NCBI RefSeq assembly: GCF_030160115.1
Contig: NZ_BSNS01000007.1
Location: forward strand, 62,001-126,000
Length of the DNA stretch: 64,000 bases
Origin: Devosia nitrariae
GTDB taxonomy: Bacteria; Pseudomonadota; Alphaproteobacteria; Rhizobiales; Devosiaceae
Direction of reading: 5' to 3'
The position numbers were made by a program, and so were the translations under genes. Every line of letters begins with the position of its first letter. The stretch's first letter is position 1. Below are positions 9,760 to 17,679 of the stretch, in pieces. The notes under the pieces are model-generated. The model did no database searches, was not told the DNA's origin, and was given only the letters and a program-made list of their open reading frames with translations.

Positions 9760-10101
9760 TCAGTGGAACGGCCGCACCTCGACCGGCGCCCGACAGGCGA
9801 CGGCGGCCTTGCGCCCCCAGGCCAGTGCCTCGTCCATGTCGGCGGCTTCCAGCACCCAGAAGCCGCCCATGTGCTCCTTGGTCTCGAGGTACGGCCCGTC
9901 GGTGACGAGCTCTTCGCCATCGGGCTTCACCCGCACCGACACCGCGCGGCCTGCCGGCTGCAGGCCGCCAACGAAGATCCGGATGCCCGCAGCCTTCATC
10001 TCCTCGTTGAGTGCGGTGATGTCGCGGCGCATCGCGTCGTCCTCTGCGACGGTGGGGTCGTAGTCATCGGGATGGTGGATAGCGACCAGATATTGCGGCA
10101 T
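9760..10101 (-). CDS. YCII/DGPF-domain protein
   Basis: A 113-residue single-domain protein with the YCII-related fold: MPQYLVAIHHPDDYDP start, a central VTDGPYLETKEHMGGFWVLE that carries the DGPF-type signature, and a C-terminal EVRPFH. Such proteins are small dimeric barrels, often encoded beside DHFR-like proteins or ECF sigma factors, and their reaction is mostly unknown. The ATG at 10101 has CAGGAGAAAG upstream. It is the first gene of a two-gene unit with the DHFR-like gene; no sigma factor is present nearby. Confidence 0.85.
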   Translation of the reverse strand: MPQYLVAIHHPDDYDPTVAEDDAMRRDITALNEEMKAAGIRIFVGGLQPAGRAVSVRVKPDGEELVTDGPYLETKEHMGGFWVLEAADMDEALAWGRKAAVACRAPVEVRPFH

Positions 10102-10216
10102 GACTTTCTCCTGAACGCTCTTCCGGGCACGTTTGGTGTGCCCTGCCTTCACTGTATAGCCGAACGGCGGGACCGGAATTCGACAGGCCGTCCAAGGAAA
10201 ACTTCCGGGAGAGCCC

Positions 10217-11392
10217 CTACGGGGCGGCTCCTTCCCGCGGATATTCGAGCTGCATGGCAACGACATTGGTGGTGGGTTCGCCATAGCGCTCGGTGATGGC
10301 CAGAAGGGTCTGATCCAGTGCGCCGGCCGGCGGCTGGTCGGCGAAGGTCGAGACGCGACGTTCACCTGGCCAGTCCGTCATTGGCTGATCCGGCAGAATG
10401 CGAACGCCATTGGCCGTCACGATCCCAGACGACGAAGCCGCGAATGCGAGGGCATTGGACCTATAGGTCCGCGACCAGGCATCGGCGACCAGGGCAAGCG
10501 ACGCCTCGTCCATGCCGGGCTGCAGCTCTATCCCCCACGTGTCGCGGTTCCAGAAGGCGAGCACGTTGGCCATAACTGTCGTGGCGAACGGGCGCGTGAG
10601 GCGGAACGCAGCGCTCGCATGCCGTGCATCCCATGTTTCAAGCCCGAGATCGCGCGCAACCGATTCCGCCTTCTCGCGTCCTGCGATCGCTTCGATCAGC
10701 GTCAGCATCATGGGCATGGATGCCGAGATGCCGGTCGTCGTCACCACACCCCCGTCAGAAACCATTCGCCTGTCGGCGACATAGTCGATGCTCGGACTGC
10801 GCTCGAGCAACTGGCGCAGATAATACCAGTGGGTCGTGGCCCGGCGGCCGTCGAGCAGGCCGGCGGCGCCAACGACCTTGGCCCCCGCGCAGACACCGAT
10901 GATCGTCGCCCCCTTCTGCGACTGGCTCTGCAGCCAAGCGAGCACCGCCGGGTGATCGTCGCGGCTCATGGCAGGAACGATGACATAGTCGGCTCCGTCG
11001 GGGTGCTCAGCGTCGAACTCGGCAATCGTCGCATCGGGCTCGACCTTGAGCGCGGGATAGAGCTGCACCGGTCCCGGCTCGGTCGCCAGCATCACCACAT
11101 CGGCGACATCGGCGCGCCGCAGGATGCCCGTCGGCACAAGATAGTCCGTGGTCTCGGTGGCATCGTTGATCCCGATGACCGCCACGACAGGACGCTCGCC
11201 CCTTTCAGGCCTCAGCGAAGCGAGCATGGCCTCCATTTCCTCCGGCGGCACGGGCGGCGCCTCGGCCACTGCGGTGCCAGAAGGCAGGCTGAGTACCCAG
11301 CCGCCAAAGCCCAGCAGGCAAAGAGCGATGAGGATCCCACCGGCCCAGATGAAGATGGATTTCGACAGGAGTTTCGATCTGGATTTCGACAT
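10217..11392 (-). CDS. Membrane-anchored DJ-1/PfpI-domain protein
   Basis: A 391-residue protein. Residues 13-35 form one transmembrane segment (IFIWAGGILIALCLLGFGGW), so the rest is probably periplasmic. Residues about 68-250 are a DJ-1/PfpI (class I glutamine amidotransferase-like) domain with the nucleophile-elbow Cys168 in IIGVCAGAKVVG and a His in TTHWYYL. This is the ligand-domain type usually joined to an AraC DNA-binding domain, but here the helix-turn-helix is missing and the C-terminal 140 residues are of unknown fold. It is divergent from a true GlxA regulator across 67 bases, which suggests the two work on the same signal. Confidence 0.8.
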   Translation of the reverse strand: MSKSRSKLLSKSIFIWAGGILIALCLLGFGGWVLSLPSGTAVAEAPPVPPEEMEAMLASLRPERGERPVVAVIGINDATETTDYLVPTGILRRADVADVVMLATEPGPVQLYPALKVEPDATIAEFDAEHPDGADYVIVPAMSRDDHPAVLAWLQSQSQKGATIIGVCAGAKVVGAAGLLDGRRATTHWYYLRQLLERSPSIDYVADRRMVSDGGVVTTTGISASMPMMLTLIEAIAGREKAESVARDLGLETWDARHASAAFRLTRPFATTVMANVLAFWNRDTWGIELQPGMDEASLALVADAWSRTYRSNALAFAASSSGIVTANGVRILPDQPMTDWPGERRVSTFADQPPAGALDQTLLAITERYGEPTTNVVAMQLEYPREGAAP

Positions 11393-11459
11393 GGCTGCCT
11401 CTCTTTCCGAAAGCGGCGGATGCGCGCTCAGGCAGCTCGAAATCTAGCTGAAGCGAGGT

Positions 11460-12467
11460 ATGGCAGAAATGACAAAGATCCGCTATTTTCTGCCAATGCA
11501 TAATGTTGCCTTCATCGTCTATCCGGGCTTCGAACTGCTCGACACCGCCGGGCCGGCATCGGTCTTCAGTGGCGCCAACCACGCGCTGGGACTGCAGGGA
11601 AAGACTGGCTTTTACGAAGTTGGCCTCGTATCCGCGCAAGGCGGGACAATTGAAAGCAGCAGCGGCATCGCAGTCGCAACGACGCCCATTACGGAGCTCG
11701 AGCCGGGGGGCGCTCAAACCGTGCTGGTCGCGGGCGCCGAACGGGAACACCTTCTGCCGGCGGTCGGGGACCCGGTCCTTCGGGAAGCCTTTCCGGCGCT
11801 CGCCGCGCGGGCCGAACGTTTCGGTTCGGTCTGCAGCGGAGGCTTTCTTCTCGCCGCGCTCGGGCTCCTCGATGGCCATCGCGTCGCAACCCACTGGGAC
11901 TCCTGCAAGCCGCTCGCCGAAACCTTTCCGGCTGTCACCGTCGATCCGGATGCGCTCTACGTGGTCGACGGGCGGTTGTGGACATCGGCCGGTGTCACGA
12001 CGGGTATCGACATGGCCCTGGCGATGATCGCCAACGACGTCGATGCGACGGTCGCCGGCGCGGTGGCAAAGCGGCTGATCCTCTATGCCCGACGCCCGGG
12101 CTACCAGTCCCAGTTCAGCCCGGTGCTGCAGGCGCAGGTCAAGGGCGATAGCCCGTTCGCCGAGGTGATCGAGTGGATACAAGCCAATCTCGATGCACCG
12201 CTGGATGTGCCCGCTCTCGCCGATCGCGCGGGCCTCACCGAGCGCACTTTCCATCGCAGGTTCGTGGCGGCGACAGGCGTAACACCGGCCCGTTTCGTCG
12301 AGACCGCACGGCTCGATGCGGCGCGCATGCTGCTTTCGCGCGGCCTTTCACTCAAAACGGTCGCAGCCCAGGTGGGCCTCTTCCCGTCAACGCGCCTTTC
12401 AGAAGCCTTCGAGCGTCGGTTCGGCGTGGCTCCGAGACTATACCGCGACATGCATGCCGGGCTTTGA
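11460..12467 (+). CDS. GlxA-family transcriptional regulator (DJ-1/PfpI ligand domain plus AraC HTH)
   Basis: About 335 residues. The first 200 are a DJ-1/PfpI domain starting VAFIVYPGFELLDTAGP with the elbow Cys125 in FGSVCSGGF, followed by two AraC-type helix-turn-helix motifs (LTERTFHRRFVAATGVTPA and the second ending FERRFGVAP). Regulators of this type sense small ligands and often control nearby catabolic genes. Three in-frame ATGs (11460, 11469, 11496) are possible; 11469 has GAGG at a good distance, while family alignment would fit 11496. It is divergent from the membrane-bound PfpI protein, and the secreted dehydrogenase at 12584 follows on the same strand. Confidence 0.85.
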   Translation: MAEMTKIRYFLPMHNVAFIVYPGFELLDTAGPASVFSGANHALGLQGKTGFYEVGLVSAQGGTIESSSGIAVATTPITELEPGGAQTVLVAGAEREHLLPAVGDPVLREAFPALAARAERFGSVCSGGFLLAALGLLDGHRVATHWDSCKPLAETFPAVTVDPDALYVVDGRLWTSAGVTTGIDMALAMIANDVDATVAGAVAKRLILYARRPGYQSQFSPVLQAQVKGDSPFAEVIEWIQANLDAPLDVPALADRAGLTERTFHRRFVAATGVTPARFVETARLDAARMLLSRGLSLKTVAAQVGLFPSTRLSEAFERRFGVAPRLYRDMHAGL

Positions 12468-12583
12468 CGGTATTACCGGCCAACGAATAGCAACACACAT
12501 CCGTGGCGCATCACCCTTCCGTGTTGCAGGAACTGCGCGGGCGCTCTGGCGTTGCGCGCGGGAGGGCGGCCACGGAGGTCGAG

Positions 12584-13948
12584 ATGCAGAAGCTGATCAT
12601 TCCGCTCGCAGCCATATCTTTCGTCTCATTGTTACCGGCAGGAGGGCTGGCGCAGGATAACGCGGCCGGCGAGGCCCTGACCGGAGACGCCGCGTTCGGC
12701 GACTGGCAGGACGACAGCCCCGGCGTCAGGCGCCACATCACGGTCGAGGACCTCGAGGAACCCGACCTGACGGCAGAGACGTCAAATCCACCCGAGGACG
12801 TCGCCATGCCCCCCGACGCGGGCCCTCAGGTGCCCGACGGGTTCAAGGTCGAGATGGTGGCCGAGGGGATCGAGAACCCGCGCGTCATCCGCTTTGCCCC
12901 GAACGGCGATCTGTTCGTCGCCAACAGCGAGGCCGGCGAGGTGCTGGTCTATCGGTTCGCCGAGGGCAGCGCGGGACCGACAGAAGAGAGCGTCTTTGCC
13001 GAAAACCTCAACGAGCCCTACGGCATCGCGTTCTATCCACCGGGCGACAACCCGGAATGGGTGTACGTTGCCGAGAGCGACGGGCTGAAGCGTTTTGCTT
13101 ATACGTCCGGCGACCTCGAAGCGAGCGGCGAACCTGAACCCGAACCGGAATCACTGGTCCAGGGCATTCCCGGCGAACACCACTGGACGCGCGACATCGT
13201 CTTCTCGCCCGATGGGGAGACCCTCTACTATTCGGTTGGCTCCGGCTCGAACGTTGCCGAGCAGGTGACCGAAGAGCCCGAGGGCGGCTGGGAGGCCTGG
13301 GCTGAGGAGCGCGCGCTGGGTGCCATGTGGGGAGAAGAGGAAGGCCGCGCCCTGGTGCTCAGCTTTTCTCCCGAAGGCACGAACGAGAAAGTGTTCGCCA
13401 CTGGCCTGCGCAATTGCTCGGGAATGGCCATCCAGCCGGCGACGGGCGATCTCTGGTGTGTCGTCAACGAGCGAGACCTCCTGGGTGACAACATCCCCTT
13501 CGACTATGCCACCCATGTCGAGGAAGGCGCCTTCTACGGCTGGCCCTGGTACTATATCGGCGACCACGAGGATCCGCGGCTCGCGGGCCAGCGGCCGGAT
13601 CTCGCCGACCAGGTGACCGTGCCGGACGTGCTGTTCCAGGCCCATTCGGCACCGCTCAACATCGCGTTTTCCGAGAGCGATGCATGGGGCGCAGAATACG
13701 AGGGCGATGCCTTTGTTGCCATGCACGGCTCGTGGAACCGCGACACGCGAACGGGCTACAAGGTGGTGCGGCTCGACTTCGACGAGAGCGGCAACACCGA
13801 CGGAACCTACCAGGATTTCATGACCGGCTTCGTGGTCGGAGATGCAGAAGTGTGGGGCCGCCCCGTGGGCGTGGCGGTCGCCGAGGACGGTTCACTGTTC
13901 GTCAGCGAGGACGGCAGCGGCACGATCTGGAAGGTGAGCAGGGAATAG
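12584..13948 (+). CDS. Exported PQQ-type sorbosone/glucose dehydrogenase-like beta-propeller
   Basis: A 454-residue protein with a Sec signal peptide (MQKLIIPLAAISFVSLLPAG, cleavage after LAQ) and a six-bladed propeller of the glucose/sorbosone dehydrogenase family: PRVIRFAPNGDLFVAN, then GIAFYPPG, GLRNCSGMAIQPATGDLW and the closing MHGSWNRDTRTGYKVVRL segment. GGAGG lies 5 bases before the ATG at 12584; the in-frame opening further upstream has no such site. Members oxidise sugars or sorbosone in the periplasm with PQQ, but many propellers of this type have not been tested, and the cytochrome partner is not next door. A low-complexity acidic linker (about 60-85) follows the signal. Confidence 0.8.
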   Translation: MQKLIIPLAAISFVSLLPAGGLAQDNAAGEALTGDAAFGDWQDDSPGVRRHITVEDLEEPDLTAETSNPPEDVAMPPDAGPQVPDGFKVEMVAEGIENPRVIRFAPNGDLFVANSEAGEVLVYRFAEGSAGPTEESVFAENLNEPYGIAFYPPGDNPEWVYVAESDGLKRFAYTSGDLEASGEPEPEPESLVQGIPGEHHWTRDIVFSPDGETLYYSVGSGSNVAEQVTEEPEGGWEAWAEERALGAMWGEEEGRALVLSFSPEGTNEKVFATGLRNCSGMAIQPATGDLWCVVNERDLLGDNIPFDYATHVEEGAFYGWPWYYIGDHEDPRLAGQRPDLADQVTVPDVLFQAHSAPLNIAFSESDAWGAEYEGDAFVAMHGSWNRDTRTGYKVVRLDFDESGNTDGTYQDFMTGFVVGDAEVWGRPVGVAVAEDGSLFVSEDGSGTIWKVSRE

Positions 13949-13999
13949 GGGCCAGGCCTGACAAGATCCGTCCCCGCGCCGGCACCCCGTTAGAGGGCA

Positions 14000-14371
14000 T
14001 CAGCTGCTCAAGGCCGCGAACACGATTGCTGCGTAGGTTGCGTGATGCACGAACTGGTCGAACCCAAAAATCGACCAGAACTCAGCTCCGCGGGCGGGCG
14101 CCGAGCGCTTGACCAGATGGGCCTTGGCCCAGTCCGTATGATAGTGAATTAGGAACTCCGCGATCAGGAACACGAGCAGGAGAGGCAGATCCGTCAGGAA
14201 GAAGACCATGACGACGGCGGTCCCCAGCACGTGCAGGGCCGCGTGCAGAATGCCACCCGGGTGCCCGTAAACGCCCTTGTTCTTCGCCTGGTATGGCGAT
14301 TGGAGCACGAAGTCGAAGAGGAAGTGCTTGGCCTCGAGCAGGAGCAGGGCGACAAGGGCGGCGGCGGTCAT
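14000..14371 (-). CDS. DUF3307 membrane protein
   Basis: A 123-residue protein with about four hydrophobic helices. It matches DUF3307 by its first helix LLLLEAKHFLFDFVLQSPYQAKNKG and the central HYHTDWAKAH segment, which puts several His, Lys and Asp residues at the membrane face. The function of the family is unknown. It starts 55 bases after the histidine kinase stop on the same strand and could be the last gene of the signalling operon, though no overlap forces this. Confidence 0.75.
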   Translation of the reverse strand: MTAAALVALLLLEAKHFLFDFVLQSPYQAKNKGVYGHPGGILHAALHVLGTAVVMVFFLTDLPLLLVFLIAEFLIHYHTDWAKAHLVKRSAPARGAEFWSIFGFDQFVHHATYAAIVFAALSS

Positions 14372-14425
14372 TGGTCCTCCACTGCCCGCTCCGGTGCTCG
14401 CAGCCTGGTTCGCATGGGCGACTCG

Positions 14426-15883
14426 CTATCCCTCGGATCGCTGCACGATCGCCGCGGACGTGCCTGTCGCCACTTCCGCCATCCGGATCGGCAGCAGCAC
14501 CCGGAACTCGGTGCGCCCCGGGCGTGATGCGACGTCGATGCGGCCGCGATGCCGGTTGACGACGATGTTGTAAGAGATGTGGAGGCCGAGCCCGGTGCCG
14601 ACGCCCTGCGGCTTGGTGGTGAAGAAGGGTTCGAAGATGCGCGAATGCAGTTCCGGCGCGATCCCCGGACCGCTGTCGGCGATGCGGATCTCCACCTGGT
14701 CGCCTATACGGCGGGCATGCAGTTCGAGCGTGCCGGTTCCGTCCATCGCCTGGACAGCGTTGTCGATCAAATTGGTCCAGACCTGGTTCAGCTCGCCTGC
14801 ATATGCCGTGACGTGAGGCAAGTCCGGCTCGAAGTCACGCACCACCTCGATGCCATGCTTGAGCTTGTGATTGAGGATCATCAACGTATCTTCGAGGCTG
14901 GCGCGCAAGTCGATCTCCTTGAGCGGCGCCTGGTCAAGATACGCGTAGGATTTCACGGACCGCACGATGTTGGAGATCGCCTCGGCGCTGCCCTGGATCT
15001 CCTCGATGAGCTGCTGGACCGCAAGCCCGGAGCCCAGCCATTTGACGACCGGGCGCAGGTTCGACGGCCGGAAGCTCGCCAAAAGATCGGCAAGACGTTC
15101 CACCGTCCAGCCATAGGCGACCATTGCCGGGCCTATTTCCCAGGGCTCTTCCACGTCCAGCCGCTCGAGTTCGCTGATGAGCCGGTCTTCTTCGTCCGCC
15201 AGGGCCGGGTCGCGCGCGCGCATGGAGCCGCAGCCCGAGATGTTGCGTTCGAGTTCGGAAAGGCGCACGGCCTCAGTCTCGCTGAGCACGAGCGTTTGCA
15301 GGTCTGCCGTAAGCCGCCGCCACGTGTCGAAAGCTTCGCGAAGGTAGTCGCTGCTGCGCCGGATTGCCGCTGCCGGATTGTTGAGCTCGTGCGCGAGCCC
15401 GGCCGCCAGCGTGCCCAGCGATGCGAGCTTCTCGCGCTGTATCAGCGTTGCTTCGCTGCTGCGCAGTCGCACAGCCATCGTGCGCAGGACCGTGCTGGCG
15501 ATGGTAGGATTGCTCTCCAGCAATTTTCGGAACGCCTCGGGGCCGATCTCGAGCAACTCGCTCTGCCTCACCGTTCGGGCGGTCGCGGTTCGCGGCCTCT
15601 GCTCCAGCAGTGACATTTCGCCGAGGAACTCCCCCGGCCCGCGCGAGGCGAGCACGATCTCTTGCTCACCCTCCATCTTGCTGATCTCGACCGCACCCGA
15701 GAGAATCACGAACAGCGAATCCCCCGGTGCCCCCTCTTTAATGATGACGTCCCCGGGCGCGGCGAAAACCCGGTTGGAGGAACGGCACAGTTCCGCCACG
15801 TCGCTCCTCGACAGTTCGGAAAACAGCGGAAGCTGGCGTATCGACTCCTGCAGCGAGCGCAGCTGCGCTGAGGCGTTCGTCAC
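14426..15883 (-). CDS. Soluble histidine kinase with N-terminal cyclic-nucleotide-binding domain
   Basis: A 485-residue kinase without transmembrane segments. Residues about 20-135 are a CNB/Crp-like domain; its phosphate-binding cassette GEFLGEMSLLEQRPRTATA keeps Glu89 and Arg98, so it should bind cAMP or cGMP. The dimerisation helix carries His165 in LAHELNNPAAA, and the catalytic domain has the N box (NLIDNAVQAM), DSGPGIAPE and GTGLGL. The start is a GTG at 15883 that overlaps the stop of the upstream gene as GTGA, so the two are translationally coupled. Together with the upstream cyclase and receiver this reads as a second-messenger-gated two-component pathway. Binding of a nucleotide is inferred from residues, not shown. 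Confidence 0.9.
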   Translation of the reverse strand: MTNASAQLRSLQESIRQLPLFSELSRSDVAELCRSSNRVFAAPGDVIIKEGAPGDSLFVILSGAVEISKMEGEQEIVLASRGPGEFLGEMSLLEQRPRTATARTVRQSELLEIGPEAFRKLLESNPTIASTVLRTMAVRLRSSEATLIQREKLASLGTLAAGLAHELNNPAAAIRRSSDYLREAFDTWRRLTADLQTLVLSETEAVRLSELERNISGCGSMRARDPALADEEDRLISELERLDVEEPWEIGPAMVAYGWTVERLADLLASFRPSNLRPVVKWLGSGLAVQQLIEEIQGSAEAISNIVRSVKSYAYLDQAPLKEIDLRASLEDTLMILNHKLKHGIEVVRDFEPDLPHVTAYAGELNQVWTNLIDNAVQAMDGTGTLELHARRIGDQVEIRIADSGPGIAPELHSRIFEPFFTTKPQGVGTGLGLHISYNIVVNRHRGRIDVASRPGRTEFRVLLPIRMAEVATGTSAAIVQRSEG

Positions 15884-17610
15884 GGATGCGCCTCCGCCGG
15901 CTGTTTCGCCTGGGCCCCGGAAGCCGGCTCCGGAGGTGACGCGTGCATTGGGGCGCGCAGATGCTGGTGGACGAACTGCACAGCCATTGCCCCCTCCCCG
16001 ACCGCCGATGCGATGCGCTTGGTCGATCGATGTCTGAGGTCGCCGGCAACGAACACGCCAGGAATGCTCGTCTCCAGCCAGAACGGATCGCGCGGTACCG
16101 TCCAGCCGCGCGACCGTTTCCCGCCGTCGCGCTCGATGTCCAGCCCCGAGAGGATGAACCCCTGCTCGTCGGCTTGAACCGCCCCGTTGAGCCAGCCGGT
16201 CCTCGGCGCCGCCCCGATGAAAACGAAAAGGGCACGCGCCGGGACCCGCTCGAGCTCGCCCGTGCGCGCATCCCGCAGGCTGATCGCCTCGAGGCTTTCC
16301 TCGCCATGGACTTCAGCGACCGAGACGTGCGGGCGCAGGTGGATGCTCTCGGCCTCCTCGATGCGCGCAATAAGATATTGCGACATCGTGTCGGCGAGCC
16401 CGGCGCCGCGCACGAGCAGCGTGACCGAAGAGGCGTAATGGGAGAGGTAGAGCGCCGCCTGGCCGGCGGAATTGCCCCCGCCCACGATGAAGACATCCTG
16501 CCCCTTGACGTTCAGCGCCTCGGTGATTGCCGCGCCATAGAAGAGCCCCGCGCCGGCCAACCGCTCGGCGCCCGCGACGTCCAGCAGGCGGTACTGCACC
16601 CCGGTTGCGATCAGCAGCGCCTGGGTGGCGACCGTGGAACCGTTAGAGAGATGAATGAGGTGATAGCCGTTCGAGGACGAAAAGCCGGTGGCTTCCATCG
16701 GCGCCAGGATCTCCGTGCCGAAACGGCGTGCCTGCGCCACCGCGCGCCGCGCCAGATCGCTGCCGCTGAGGCCGGCCGGAAAGCCCAGATAATTCTCTAT
16801 ACTCGAACTCGTGCCGGCCTGCCCGCCCGGAGCCTCGCGCTCAATGAGCAGCGTCCGCAGCCCTTCGGAGGCTCCATAGACCGCCGCGGCAAGTCCGGCC
16901 GGTCCCGCTCCAACGATGATGAGGTCGTAGGTCTCCCACTGTGCCTGGGTGTGGAGGCCGAGCCTCTCGGCGAGCGTGGCAACGCTCGGTTGCGAGAGCG
17001 TCGTTCCGTCGGCGAGCACCACCAGAGGAAGTGGCTGCTGGGCCGCTCCTGCGATTTCGCGCAGCTCCGTCGCCTCGGCATCGGTCTCGATGTCCAGCCA
17101 TTGATAGGCAATGAGGTTGCGCGCAAGGAAGTCGCGGATGCGGTGGCCGTCGGCCGACCAGCGGTGACCGATCACGCGCACGCCCTCGAACACCGGCTGG
17201 AAGTTCGCGCGCCAGTCGTCGAGGAGGTCGTCGAGCACGGGATAAAGCTGCTCCTCGGGCGGATGCCACGGCTTCATCAGATAATGATGGAGCTTCACCT
17301 CGTTGATGGCCTTGATCGCCGCGTCGGTGTCGGCATAGGCGGTCAAAAGCACGCGTCGGGCGTCGGGAAAGACATCCAGTGCCTCGGCGAGGAGGGCAAC
17401 GCCGGTCATTCCCGGCATGCGCTGATCCACCACCAGCAGGGCAACGACCTCGTTGCGCAGCCTCAGTTCGCGCAGGGCCTCGAGCGCCTCTGCACCCGAA
17501 GCCGCGCGCATGACGCGGTATTCGCCACCATATCGGCGCCTGAGATCGCGCACGACTGCCGCGAGCACCGAGGGCTCGTCGTCGACCGCCAGGATTACCG
17601 GCTTTTCCAT
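15880..17610 (-). CDS. Response regulator fused to thioredoxin-reductase-like FAD oxidoreductase lacking the redox cysteines
   Basis: A 576-residue fusion. Residues 1-125 are a receiver with acidic pair Asp10-Asp11, phosphoacceptor Asp62 in LLVVDQRMPG, Thr90 and Lys113. Residues about 140-222 resemble a Cys-less glutaredoxin/thioredoxin fold. From 228 there is a TrxR-like core with FAD motif IIVGAGPAGLAAAVYG (234-239 GxGxxG) and NAD(P)H motif VFIVGGGNSAGQAAL. Where thioredoxin reductase has CAxC, this protein reads FYGAAITEA (358-365), so disulfide chemistry is not expected. The ATG at 17610 is chosen because the receiver begins there. The gene sits 69 bases after the cyclase and overlaps the kinase by 4 bases. 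Confidence 0.9.
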   Translation of the reverse strand: MEKPVILAVDDEPSVLAAVVRDLRRRYGGEYRVMRAASGAEALEALRELRLRNEVVALLVVDQRMPGMTGVALLAEALDVFPDARRVLLTAYADTDAAIKAINEVKLHHYLMKPWHPPEEQLYPVLDDLLDDWRANFQPVFEGVRVIGHRWSADGHRIRDFLARNLIAYQWLDIETDAEATELREIAGAAQQPLPLVVLADGTTLSQPSVATLAERLGLHTQAQWETYDLIIVGAGPAGLAAAVYGASEGLRTLLIEREAPGGQAGTSSSIENYLGFPAGLSGSDLARRAVAQARRFGTEILAPMEATGFSSSNGYHLIHLSNGSTVATQALLIATGVQYRLLDVAGAERLAGAGLFYGAAITEALNVKGQDVFIVGGGNSAGQAALYLSHYASSVTLLVRGAGLADTMSQYLIARIEEAESIHLRPHVSVAEVHGEESLEAISLRDARTGELERVPARALFVFIGAAPRTGWLNGAVQADEQGFILSGLDIERDGGKRSRGWTVPRDPFWLETSIPGVFVAGDLRHRSTKRIASAVGEGAMAVQFVHQHLRAPMHASPPEPASGAQAKQPAEAHP

Positions 17611-17679
17611 TTCGGGTCTCCGCCAAACCAGCATTTTCAGCAAAAGTGGGACACCACTGGCAGTTCGAAAATGCCGCAA

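Noticed and set aside
15880..17610. Calling the flavoprotein a thioredoxin reductase
   Set aside because: The CAxC cysteines are absent, so the name would imply a reaction it cannot perform in the normal way.
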